Part shown: positions 1 to 7,317 of the stretch, one piece after another
Layout: every line of letters begins with the position of its first letter
Numbering within the stretch: the first letter of the stretch is position 1
Assembly: GCA_035535495.1 (NCBI GenBank)
Contig: DATLQA010000248.1
Coordinates: forward strand, 1-29,480
Length of the DNA: 29,480 nucleotides
Reading direction: 5' to 3'
Origin: DASUZB01 sp035535495
GTDB lineage: Bacteria > Actinomycetota > CALGFH01
Position numbers and translations under genes: made by a program
The notes under the pieces: model-generated
Seen by the model: only the letters and a program-made list of their open reading frames with translations
What the model was told of the DNA's origin: nothing
Databases searched by the model: none

Positions 1-146
1 CGGCGGAGGTGGTGCCGATCCGGGAGGTTGATGATCGGGTGCTTGGGGAGCCGGGGCCGGTGACCCGGCGGTTGCAGGAGGTGTTCACCGCCGCGACCCG
101 TGGCCGGGAGCCCCGCTACACCGACTGGCTCGAGCACGTCGAGTAG
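1..146 (+). CDS. ilvE: Branched-chain amino acid aminotransferase, C-terminal fragment
   Basis: An open frame enters from the left edge (first full codon at base 3) and ends at TAG 144-146. The 47 visible residues include VVPIREVDD, a GEPGPVTRRLQEVF segment and a final YTDWLEHVE. This matches the usual C-terminus of fold-type IV PLP branched-chain aminotransferases, which ends in a PGPxTxxLQxxF stretch and a tryptophan-containing tail. The enzyme makes valine, leucine and isoleucine from their 2-oxo acids. The context fits: leuC starts 15 bases downstream on the same strand, followed by leuD and ilvD, so this is probably one branched-chain operon. The catalytic lysine lies outside the window, so the assignment rests on the tail and the neighbours. 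Confidence 0.8.
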   Translation, partial: AEVVPIREVDDRVLGEPGPVTRRLQEVFTAATRGREPRYTDWLEHVE

Positions 147-161
147 GGCGGAGAACCGGCC

Positions 162-1595
162 ATGCCAGTCACCTCCCCTCGGACTCTGTTCGCCAAGCTG
201 TGGGACCGGCACGTGGTCAGCGAGACCCCGGGCCACCCCAGCCTCCTCTACGTGGACCTCCACCTGGTCCACGAGGTGACCTCGCCGCAGGCGTTCGCCG
301 GGCTCGCCGCCAGGGGGCTGCGGGTGCGCCGGCCGGACCTGACGGTCGCCACCGTCGACCACGCCGTCCCCACCGCCGACCGGTCGCTGCCGATCGCCGA
401 CGGGCTCGCCGCCGCCCAGATCGAGCGGCTCGGCGAGAACTGCCGCGCCCACGGCATCCCGCTGCACGGCACCGGCAGCGCCAACCAGGGGATCGTCCAC
501 GTCATCGGGCCCGAGCTCGGGCTCACCCAGCCGGGCATGACGATCGTCTGCGGCGACTCCCACACCGCCACCCACGGCGCCTTCGGCGCGCTCGCGTTCG
601 GCATCGGGACCAGCGAGGTCGAGCACGTGCTCGCCACCCAGGCGCTACTGCAGCGGCGCCCGGGGACCTACGAGGTCCGCGTGGAGGGCCTCCTGGCGCC
701 CGGCGTCACCTCCAAGGACGTGATCCTGGCGCTGCTCGCCAAGATCGGCGTCGCCGGCGGCACCGGGCACGTCTTCGAGTACACCGGTCCGGGCATCCGC
801 GCCCTGTCGATGGAGGAGCGGATGACCATCTGCAACATGTCGATCGAGGGCGGCGCCCGCGCCGGCATGGTCGCGCCCGACGAGGTCACCTTCGAGTACC
901 TCGCCGGCCGGCCGCACGCCCCGAACGGGGCGGCGTGGCAGGCCGCGCTGGACGACTGGCGCAGCCTGCCGAGCGACGAGGGCGCCGTCTACGACCGCTC
1001 GGTGACGATCGATGCCGGCGCCTTGGAGCCGATGATCACCTACGGCACCAACCCGGGCATGGGCGCGCCGGTGTCCAGCCGCGTCCCCGACCCGGATAGC
1101 CTCGGCGACGCGGCCCGCCGCCAGGCACTCACCAAGGCCCTCGACTACATGGACCTCCGACCCGGGGAGCCGCTGCTGGGCCACCCGGTCGACGTGGTGT
1201 TCATCGGCTCGTGCACCAACTCGCGCATCTCCGACCTGCGCCAGGCGGCCGCGGTGCTGCGCGGCCGCAAGGTCGACCCTGGCGTGCGGGTCCTGGTCGT
1301 CCCCGGCTCGCAGGCGGTGAAGCGGCAGGCCGAGGCCGAGGGCCTAGCCGAGACGTTCCGCTCGGCCGGGGCGGAATGGCGCGAGCCTGGCTGCTCGATG
1401 TGCATCGCCATGAACGACGACCGGCTCGCGCCGGGGCAGTTCGCGGTGAGCACCTCCAACCGCAACTTCGAGGGCCGCCAGGGCGCCGGCGGGCGGACCT
1501 TCCTGGCCAGCCCGCTCACCGCCGCCGCCTCGGCGCTGGCGGGCCGGATCGCCGACGCCCGCGCGGCAGCCCCCCGGTCACCAGGAGGGGCGTAG
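162..1595 (+). CDS. leuC: 3-isopropylmalate dehydratase large subunit LeuC
   Basis: This 477-residue protein of the aconitase superfamily isomerises 2-isopropylmalate to 3-isopropylmalate in leucine synthesis, as a heterodimer with LeuD. Diagnostic stretches are VCGDSHTATHGAFG, the GSCTNSR motif and EPGCSMCIAMN followed by STSNRNFEGRQG. The three expected [4Fe-4S] cysteines are at about residues 351, 411 and 414. The length is normal for the family (465-480). The ATG at 162 follows a GGCGGAG-like ribosome site and lies 15 bases after the ilvE stop. Its stop TAG shares its last base with the GTG start of leuD, so the two subunits are probably translationally coupled. Confidence 0.97.
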   Translation: MPVTSPRTLFAKLWDRHVVSETPGHPSLLYVDLHLVHEVTSPQAFAGLAARGLRVRRPDLTVATVDHAVPTADRSLPIADGLAAAQIERLGENCRAHGIPLHGTGSANQGIVHVIGPELGLTQPGMTIVCGDSHTATHGAFGALAFGIGTSEVEHVLATQALLQRRPGTYEVRVEGLLAPGVTSKDVILALLAKIGVAGGTGHVFEYTGPGIRALSMEERMTICNMSIEGGARAGMVAPDEVTFEYLAGRPHAPNGAAWQAALDDWRSLPSDEGAVYDRSVTIDAGALEPMITYGTNPGMGAPVSSRVPDPDSLGDAARRQALTKALDYMDLRPGEPLLGHPVDVVFIGSCTNSRISDLRQAAAVLRGRKVDPGVRVLVVPGSQAVKRQAEAEGLAETFRSAGAEWREPGCSMCIAMNDDRLAPGQFAVSTSNRNFEGRQGAGGRTFLASPLTAAASALAGRIADARAAAPRSPGGA

Positions 1596-2245
1596 TGGAG
1601 CCGTTCACCACGGTCACCAGCGCGGTCGTCCCGCTGGTCGCCGACGACGTCGACACCGACCAGATCATCCCGGCCCGCTTCCTGGTGGCGACCTCCAAGA
1701 CCGGGCTGGGCCAGCATCTCTTCGCCAACTGGCGCTACGACGGCGACGGCGCGCCCAAGCCCGGGTTCGTGCTGAACCGCCCCGGGATGGCGGGCCGGCG
1801 GGTGCTGCTGGCCGGGGCCAACTTCGGCAGCGGGTCCTCGCGGGAGCATGCGCCGTGGGCGCTGGTCGACTTCGGCATCCGCGCCGTGCTGGCCACCTCG
1901 TTCGCGGACATCTTCCGCGCCAACGCGCTCAAGAACGGGCTGGTCCCGGTCACGCTCACCGAGGCCGTCCACGCCCGGCTGGTCGCGCAGGTCGAGGCCG
2001 ACCCGGACGCCGAGGTGGTGGTCGACCTCGCGGCGGCCACCGTGCGCCTGCCCGACGGCGAGGAGGTACCCTTCCCGATCGACCCGTTCGCCCAGGCGAT
2101 GCTGGTCGAAGGCCGCGACGAGCTCGGCTACCTGCTGGCGCACCTGGACGCGATCGACGCCTTCGAGGCCGTCCACCCCTCCCCTATCTCAACCCTCCGC
2201 CCCACCGAGCCCCTATCCATCCGGGGCTACCGCTCCGCTACTTGA
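1595..2245 (+). CDS. leuD: 3-isopropylmalate dehydratase small subunit LeuD, with repeat-encoded tail
   Basis: The small (swivel) subunit partners LeuC. Family hallmarks are DDVDTDQIIPARFL near the N-terminus, NFGSGSSREHAPWAL and FADIFRANALKNGL. The GTG at 1595 overlaps the leuC stop (TAGTG) and follows an AGGAGGGG ribosome site, which decides the start. The product is 216 residues, about 15-20 longer than typical LeuD. The fold should end near residue 195 (IDAFEAVHP). The remaining residues, ending SIRGYRSAT, are encoded partly by the first unit of a perfect 45-bp tandem repeat that also supplies the stop codon. The tail is therefore probably a by-product of repeat insertion at the gene end, not a functional domain. 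Confidence 0.95.
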   Translation: MEPFTTVTSAVVPLVADDVDTDQIIPARFLVATSKTGLGQHLFANWRYDGDGAPKPGFVLNRPGMAGRRVLLAGANFGSGSSREHAPWALVDFGIRAVLATSFADIFRANALKNGLVPVTLTEAVHARLVAQVEADPDAEVVVDLAAATVRLPDGEEVPFPIDPFAQAMLVEGRDELGYLLAHLDAIDAFEAVHPSPISTLRPTEPLSIRGYRSAT

Positions 2246-2296
2246 GCCCCGGAGCCCCTATCCATCCGGGGCTACCGCTCCGCTACTTGAGCCCCG
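2207..2296. repeat. Perfect 45-bp tandem duplication of a hairpin repeat (type A)
   Basis: Bases 2207-2251 and 2252-2296 are identical. Each unit holds an 8-bp inverted repeat, CCGGGGCT at 2221-2228 pairing with AGCCCCGG at 2245-2252, and again 2266-2273 with 2290-2297, both with a 16-base loop. The first unit encodes the end of LeuD and its TGA stop. The second lies between leuD and ilvD, just before the AAGGAGG ribosome site. A close copy is at 22333-22364 and a diverged, expanded one at 17400-17501. This looks like a dispersed REP-type palindromic element; whether it acts in termination, mRNA stability or not at all cannot be seen. Confidence 0.85.
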
Positions 2297-2317
2297 GACC
2301 CTAAGGAGGCACCACCC

Positions 2318-3988
2318 ATGGACACCTTGCCCCGCCGCCGCTCGGCTCAGGTCACCGTCGGCAGGGACCGCGCGGGCGCCCGCTCGATGCTGCGGGCGGT
2401 CGGGTTCACCGACGAGGACTTCGACCGGCCGCAGGTCGGCGTCGCGTCGTCGTGGAACGAGGTGACCCCTTGCAACGTGCACCTCGACCGCCTGGCCGAC
2501 GCGGCCAAGGCGGGGGTGCGGGTCAGCGGCGGGGTCCCGCTGGTGTTCACCACCATCGCGGTGTCCGACGCGATCTCCATGGGCCACGAGGGCATGAAGG
2601 CGTCGCTGGTCAGCCGCGAGGTGATCGCCGACTCGGTGGAGCTGATGGTCCACGCCGAACGGCTCGACGGCATCGTGGCGATCGCCGGCTGCGACAAGTC
2701 CCTGCCGGGCATGCTGATGGCCTGCGCCAGGCTGAACGTGCCGGCCGCGTTCCTCTACGGCGGCACCATCCTCCCCGGCCACTTCCAGGGCCGCGACGTG
2801 ACCGTGCAGGACGTGTTCGAGGCGATCGGCGCCAACGCCGCCGGCACCATGAGCGACGAGGACCTTGCCGAGCTGGAGCGGGTCGCCTGCCCGACCGCCG
2901 GCTCCTGCGCCGGCATGTACACCGCCAACACCATGTCCGCGGTCGCCGAGGCGATCGGCATGGCCCTGCCGGGTTCGGCCAGCCCGCCGGCCGTCTCCGA
3001 ACGCCGGGCCGAGCTGGCCAGGCTGACCGGCGAGACGGTCGTCCGCCTGATCGAGCAGGACCTGCGGCCGCGCCAGATCATGACCCGCCCGGCGTTCCTC
3101 AACGCCGTCGCGGTGGTGATGGCCATGGCCGGATCGACCAACGCGGTGCTGCACCTGCTCGCCATCGCCAACGAGGCCGGCGTCGAGCTGACCATGGAAG
3201 ACTTCGACCAGGTGAGCCGGCGCACGCCGCACTTCGTCGACATGCGCCCCGGCGGCCGCTTCGTCATGGCCGACCTGGACCGGGTCGGCGGCCTGCCGGC
3301 GGTCCTTGGGGAGTTGCTCGCCGGCGGCTACCTCGACGGCGACGTGCTCACCGTGACCGGTCGCACCCTGGCCGAGAACCTGGAGCAGGCGCCGGGGCCG
3401 GACGGCACGGTGATCCGCCCGGCGGGCGAGCCGATCGCCGCCGAGGGTGGTCTGGCGGTCCTGTCGGGCAGCCTCGCCCCTGCCGGGTCCCTGGTGAAGG
3501 TCGCCGGCCTGGACAACCTCAACTTCGAGGGCACCGCCCGGGTGTTCGACACCGAGGAGGAGTGCTTCCAGGCGGTGACCGGCGGCCGGGTGGCAAAGGG
3601 CGACGTGCTGGTGATCCGCTACGAGGGCCCGAAGGGCGGTCCAGGGATGCGCGAGATGCTCGCCGTGACCGCCGCCATCAAGGGCGTCGGCCTCGGCCGC
3701 GACGTGCTGCTGCTCACCGACGGGCGCTTTTCCGGCGCGACCTACGGTGCCTGCGTCGGCCACGTCGCGCCCGAGGCGTTCGACGGCGGACCGATCGCGC
3801 TGGTCGCCGACGGTGACCGCATCCGCCTCGACGTGCCCGCCCGCCGCCTCGACCTGCTGGTCGACCCCGCCGAGCTGGAGCGCAGGCGGGCCGGCTGGAA
3901 GCCGCCTGCCCCCCGCTACCCCTCCGGGGCCCTGGCCAAGTACGCCCGCCTGGTCAGCGGCGCCGACCGCGGCGCCGTCTGCGGCTAG
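2318..3988 (+). CDS. ilvD: Dihydroxy-acid dehydratase IlvD
   Basis: This 556-residue enzyme dehydrates 2,3-dihydroxy-isovalerate and its methylvalerate homologue to the 2-oxo acids used for valine, isoleucine and, via 2-oxoisovalerate, leucine. Clear IlvD/Edd motifs are present: SWNEVTPCNVHL, AGCDKSLPGMLMA, PTAGSCAGMYTANTM and TDGRFSGATYGACVGH. The likely Fe-S ligands are C52, C125 and C197, the three-cysteine pattern associated with [2Fe-2S] bacterial and plant enzymes. The ATG at 2318 is preceded by a strong AAGGAGG site. Length is standard (550-570). It follows leuD after a 72-base gap that holds the second repeat unit, so it may be co-transcribed but with the hairpins modulating read-through. 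Confidence 0.97.
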   Translation: MDTLPRRRSAQVTVGRDRAGARSMLRAVGFTDEDFDRPQVGVASSWNEVTPCNVHLDRLADAAKAGVRVSGGVPLVFTTIAVSDAISMGHEGMKASLVSREVIADSVELMVHAERLDGIVAIAGCDKSLPGMLMACARLNVPAAFLYGGTILPGHFQGRDVTVQDVFEAIGANAAGTMSDEDLAELERVACPTAGSCAGMYTANTMSAVAEAIGMALPGSASPPAVSERRAELARLTGETVVRLIEQDLRPRQIMTRPAFLNAVAVVMAMAGSTNAVLHLLAIANEAGVELTMEDFDQVSRRTPHFVDMRPGGRFVMADLDRVGGLPAVLGELLAGGYLDGDVLTVTGRTLAENLEQAPGPDGTVIRPAGEPIAAEGGLAVLSGSLAPAGSLVKVAGLDNLNFEGTARVFDTEEECFQAVTGGRVAKGDVLVIRYEGPKGGPGMREMLAVTAAIKGVGLGRDVLLLTDGRFSGATYGACVGHVAPEAFDGGPIALVADGDRIRLDVPARRLDLLVDPAELERRRAGWKPPAPRYPSGALAKYARLVSGADRGAVCG

Positions 3989-4009
3989 CGGTACTGAGGA
4001 GGCGCCCGC

Positions 4010-4435
4010 TCACCCGACCAATGGGTCGAGCGCCTCGCGGGACGCCTCGGTGGCCAGCCGGTCACGCAGCTCGACCAGCCGCTCCGCGGTCGGACCGACC
4101 CCGACCAGGCGCAGCCGCTGGGTGGCGACCATCTCGGTCTGCGGCCGGTAGACGAGGTCGAGCGCGGCCCGCACCAGGCGGAGGTGATGCTCGACGATCG
4201 CCGCGATCGACGCGGCCGTCGGGCCAGGAAGGTCGAGGGCGGCCAGCGCCGCGCCCAGGTTCCGGTAGGCGGTGCAGAGCCGGAGGCCCTCGGCGGCGAG
4301 GCCGCTGGACCCGGCGCCGGCCCGCGCATGCCACAGGAGCGAGTCGGCCGCCGGGTCGAGCTGGATCACGCGGTTGACCAGCCCGAGCGCGGCCACCAGC
4401 GCCGCGTCGCGGTCTTGGCGCGGGTCGTCCGCCAT
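4010..4435 (-). CDS. Hypothetical alpha-helical protein
   Basis: This minus-strand frame of 141 residues starts at ATG 4435 (MADDPRQDRDAALVAAL) and ends at 4010, tail to tail with ilvD. I recognise no family. The sequence is rich in Ala, Leu and Arg, looks largely helical and has no membrane segment or signal peptide. Its amino-acid composition looks protein-like, with balanced charges, unlike the Arg/Pro/Gly-rich overlapping frames. A modest AGGGG ribosome-like site lies about seven bases before the ATG. The frame stays open upstream of 4435, so a longer form cannot be excluded. It is divergent from the aminotransferase gene at 4623, and the 187 bases between should hold both promoters, though I see no clear hexamers. 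Confidence 0.55.
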   Translation of the reverse strand: MADDPRQDRDAALVAALGLVNRVIQLDPAADSLLWHARAGAGSSGLAAEGLRLCTAYRNLGAALAALDLPGPTAASIAAIVEHHLRLVRAALDLVYRPQTEMVATQRLRLVGVGPTAERLVELRDRLATEASREALDPLVG

Positions 4436-4622
4436 CTCGCACCCCTGTCCGGCCCCGGAAGCTGCACCCGACTCGACCTTTGTACCGCTTGTGGCCGGTC
4501 CGCGCCTACCGGGTCGCTGCTCCGGCCTTTGCCCAGGGTCGCCGGACGCGACACCATGCACGCACCGGACTCGGCGAGCATGCTGGCGACGTCGGGGGAT
4601 GCATGGGAGGGGTGAGGAGGCC

Positions 4623-5795
4623 ATGAAGCTCGCCGACCGGATGGGGCGGCTCGGGACGGAGTCGGCCTTCGAGGTGCTGGCGCGGGCCCGCGCGCTGGAG
4701 CTCACCGGCGCCAAGGTCATCCACCTGGAAATCGGCGAGCCCGACTTCGACACGCCGCCCCACGTGGTCGCCGCCGCCGACGAGGCCCTGGCCGCTGGGC
4801 ACACCCACTACGTGCCGGCGCCCGGGATCCTGGAGCTGCGCACCGCGGTGGCCGCGTTCCTCGAGCGCACCGGGCGGCTGCGCACCAGCCCCGACCAGGT
4901 GGTGGTGACACCTGGGGCGAAACCGATCATGTTCTTCACCATCCTGGCCCTCTGCCAGGAGGGCGACGAGGTCCTCTACCCCGACCCGGGGTTCCCGATG
5001 TACGAGTCGATCGCCGCGTTCGCCGGCGCCACCCCGGTGCCGGTGCCACTGCGCGAGGAGCACGGTTTCCGCATGGACCCCGCCGAACTCGCCTCGCTGG
5101 TGACCGAGCGGACCAGGCTGGTGATCCTGAACTCACCGCAGAACCCGTGCGGCAGCGCGCTGACGCGCCAGGACGTGGAGGCGATCGCCCAGGTGGCCAT
5201 CGAGCACGACCTGGTCGTGCTGAGCGACGAGGTGTACTGGGCGATCCGCTACGGCGGCGAGCACGCCAGCGTGCTGTCGGTCGACGGGATGGCCGACCGG
5301 ACCGTGCTGCTGGACGGGTGGTCCAAGAGCTACGCCATGACCGGCTGGCGGCTGGGCTTCGGCGTCTTCCCCCAGGCACTGGTCGAGCCGGTAACCCGGC
5401 TGGTGATCAACTCGGTCTCGTGTACCTCGGCGTTCAGCCAGTACGCGGCGATCGCCGCGCTGGAGGGACCGAACGAGCCGGTCGAGCGGATGGTGGCCGA
5501 GTTCCGGCGCCGGCGTGAGGTGATCGTGGCGGGCCTGAACCAGATCCCCGGCTTCACCTGCCAGCAGCCGGGCGGCGCCTTCTACGTCTTCCCGCGGGTA
5601 CGCGAGGTCGGCCTGCCCGCGGCGGAGCTCGCCGAGCGACTGCTGGTCCGCGGCGGCGTCGCCTGCCTCCCTGGCACCGCCTTCGGCGCCCACGGCGAGG
5701 GCTACCTGCGCTTCTCCTACGCCAACTCGGTCGAGCGCATCCGCGAGGCGCTCGCCGCCGTCGAGGCGGTGGTGCGCGACGAGGTCCACGCCTGA
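4623..5795 (+). CDS. Class I/II pyridoxal-phosphate aminotransferase (AspB-like)
   Basis: This 390-residue fold-type I aminotransferase has the standard layout: an N-terminal EIGEPDFDTPPHV stretch, HYVPAPGILELR, the PLP-binding NSPQNPCGS, the SDEVYW aspartate, and the Schiff-base lysine at about K235 in DGWSKSYAMTGWRLGF. RFSYANS near the C-terminus carries the expected substrate-carboxylate arginine. The start at ATG 4623 follows GAGGAGG at ideal spacing; the frame is open further upstream but lacks such a site. The family includes aspartate and alanine aminotransferases, and specificity cannot be read from motifs. It follows the ilvE-leuCD-ilvD block, so a role in amino-acid synthesis is plausible, but it is probably separately transcribed. 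Confidence 0.92.
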   Translation: MKLADRMGRLGTESAFEVLARARALELTGAKVIHLEIGEPDFDTPPHVVAAADEALAAGHTHYVPAPGILELRTAVAAFLERTGRLRTSPDQVVVTPGAKPIMFFTILALCQEGDEVLYPDPGFPMYESIAAFAGATPVPVPLREEHGFRMDPAELASLVTERTRLVILNSPQNPCGSALTRQDVEAIAQVAIEHDLVVLSDEVYWAIRYGGEHASVLSVDGMADRTVLLDGWSKSYAMTGWRLGFGVFPQALVEPVTRLVINSVSCTSAFSQYAAIAALEGPNEPVERMVAEFRRRREVIVAGLNQIPGFTCQQPGGAFYVFPRVREVGLPAAELAERLLVRGGVACLPGTAFGAHGEGYLRFSYANSVERIREALAAVEAVVRDEVHA

Positions 5796-5815
5796 GGCCG
5801 CCGGGCGGCCACCGC

Positions 5816-6691
5816 TCAGGAGCCCTCGTTCTCCTTCAGGATCCGGGCGAGGATCTCGACGGTCCTGTCGGGGCGCGCGGCGCGGAGCGCGATCGTCTCG
5901 ATGACGTGGAGGTACTCCTCCACCTCTTCGCGCTTGTCCAGGTACAACGCGTTGGTCAGGTGCTCCAGGTAGACGACGTCGGGAAGTTCCGGCTCCGGGA
6001 ACCGGAGGATGCTGAAGGCGCCGATCATGGCGGGGTGCGCGCCGGCGGCGAACGGCAGCACCTGCAGGGTGACGTTGGGCAGCTCGGCCGTTTCGATGAG
6101 CCGTTCGAGCTGGGCGCGGAGCACTTCGGGCCCGCCGACGGGGCGGCGCAGCGCGCCTTCGTCGACCACCGCCCACAGCCGCGGAGCGCGCTTCCTGGTG
6201 AGCAGCACCTGGCGGGCCAGGCGGAGGGCGATCCGCCGCTCCACCCCCTCGCTGGACTCTTCCAGGTGGGCGCCATGGATCACCGCGCGCATGTACTCCT
6301 CGGTCTGGAGCAGCCCGGGGACGAACTGGGCTTCGTACGACCGGATCAGGACGGCGGCCGACTCCAGGTCCACGTAGGTCTTGAACCACTGGGGCAGCAG
6401 GTCGTTGTACTGGTGCCACCAGCCGGGCTGGTTGGCTTCGCGGGCCAGGATGACGAACCCGGCGACCTCGCCGGGGTCCGAGATCCCGTAGAGGCGGAGC
6501 AGGTCGACGACGTCGCGTTCCTTGAAGCTGACCTGGCCGTTCTCGAGCCGGTGGATCTTCCATTCCGAGGCCCTGATGGCGTCGGCCGCCTGCTCGCGCG
6601 AGATGCTCTTGGCGTTGCGGAGACGGCGGAGCTGCGCGCCGACCAACATGCGGCGGACGGTGGGCCCGCCCCCTGGCTGCACCATGCTCAC
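5816..6691 (-). CDS. XRE-family regulator with DUF5753 domain, copy 1
   Basis: A Cro/CI-type helix-turn-helix occupies about residues 15-75 (LRRLRNAKSISREQAADAIRASEWKIHRLENG). It is followed by the DUF5753 domain (about 100-285) with LLPQWFKTYVDLESAA, FVPGLLQTEEYMRAV and LQVLPFAAGAHPAMIG. This is the actinobacterial Scr1/WhiJ-like class usually paired with a small DUF397 protein. The GTG at 6691 is chosen because it gives 291 residues, exactly the length of copy 2 (8210-9085), and follows GGGGAGGT; ATG 6685 is the alternative. The copies are clearly recent paralogues, nearly identical in the DNA-binding region. No DUF397 gene adjoins this copy. An array of GCACTTGGC repeats lies about 40 bases upstream, suggesting autoregulation. 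Confidence 0.92.
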   Translation of the reverse strand: MSMVQPGGGPTVRRMLVGAQLRRLRNAKSISREQAADAIRASEWKIHRLENGQVSFKERDVVDLLRLYGISDPGEVAGFVILAREANQPGWWHQYNDLLPQWFKTYVDLESAAVLIRSYEAQFVPGLLQTEEYMRAVIHGAHLEESSEGVERRIALRLARQVLLTRKRAPRLWAVVDEGALRRPVGGPEVLRAQLERLIETAELPNVTLQVLPFAAGAHPAMIGAFSILRFPEPELPDVVYLEHLTNALYLDKREEVEEYLHVIETIALRAARPDRTVEILARILKENEGS

Positions 6692-6729
6692 GCCTACCTC
6701 CCCGAGGGTGGTCAGCGCCAGTCTGCCAC

Positions 6730-6800
6730 GCACTTCGGGCTGCCAAGAACCTGCACCTAGCGTCTGCACTTGGCATCTGGCAGTTGCATCCGCACTTGGC
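6730..6800. promoter_or_regulatory. Repeat (iteron) array 1, candidate XRE operator
   Basis: Copies of a GCACTTGGC-type motif start at 6730 (GCACTTCGG), 6753 (GCACCTAGC), 6766 (GCACTTGGC), 6780 (GCAGTTGCA) and 6792 (GCACTTGGC). Spacing is 13, 14 and 12 bases for the last four. The final 21 bases (6780-6800) are identical to 9462-9482 in array 2. The array separates the divergent XRE copy 1 and response-regulator genes. That the XRE-DUF5753 proteins bind here is an inference from position and duplication. Confidence 0.7.
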
Positions 6801-6807
6801 GTGGCAG

Positions 6808-6813
6808 ATCATA
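6808..6813 (-). promoter_or_regulatory. Candidate -10 hexamer TATGAT for XRE copy 1
   Basis: Read on the minus strand this is TATGAT within CGCTATGATC. The same block recurs at 9490-9495 beside array 2. Transcription from it would run through the repeat array before reaching the regulator gene. No convincing -35 box is visible. Confidence 0.4.
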
Positions 6814-6855
6814 GCGCGCGCCACCCTGCGTGCCCAGGATCACCGTGAGGTCGCG

Positions 6856-7317
6856 ATGACGAACCGAAGCTCGGACGCCGCCACCGCGCTACGAGTGCTG
6901 GTGGTCGACGACAGCGCACCGCTCCGGGAGTGCATCCGCCTGACCCTCGAACGCGAGGGGCTGGTGGTGGTGGGCGAGGCCGCGGACGGCGCGCAGGCCC
7001 TCGACCAGACCGCCGCGACCCGCCCGGACGTGGTCCTCATGGACCTCCGGATGCCACGCATGAACGGCATCCAGGCCACCCAGGTGATCCGGCGCCGGTA
7101 CCCGGACACCCAGGTGGTGCTGTGGACCGGGGAGGACGACGCGCAGCTTACGCGCGCCGTCCGCCAGTCCGGGGCTCACGCCGGCGTCCCCAAGGGAACC
7201 TGCGCGGTCGAGCTGGTAGCTACCCTCCGAGGTGTCTGCGACGGTGATCAGCAGGCGTTCGCGCTGAGGTGCTCCGCGATCCGCCACACGACGCCGTCCC
7301 TCACGCTCAACGTGTAG
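6856..7317 (+). CDS. Receiver-only response regulator (truncated NarL-type?)
   Basis: This 153-residue protein consists of a CheY-like receiver domain: the acidic pair D18/D19 in LVVDDSAPLRECI, the phospho-acceptor D63 in VVLMDLRMPRMNGIQA, and the conserved lysine K113 in GVPKGT. The sequence style (GEAADGAQAL, VVLMDLRMPRMNGI) is that of NarL/LuxR response regulators. Those normally continue into a linker and HTH domain, yet here only about 40 residues follow the lysine, with no HTH. The last 70 bases overlap the 3' end of the convergent gene at 7248-7913. The protein may be truncated or a stand-alone receiver. ATG 6856 after GTGAGG is chosen; the frame is open upstream. No histidine kinase is adjacent. 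Confidence 0.8.
   Translation: MTNRSSDAATALRVLVVDDSAPLRECIRLTLEREGLVVVGEAADGAQALDQTAATRPDVVLMDLRMPRMNGIQATQVIRRRYPDTQVVLWTGEDDAQLTRAVRQSGAHAGVPKGTCAVELVATLRGVCDGDQQAFALRCSAIRHTTPSLTLNV

Noticed and set aside
5796..5815. A lost DUF397 gene next to XRE copy 1
   Set aside because: Only 20 bases separate the aminotransferase and regulator stops, so no remnant can be there.
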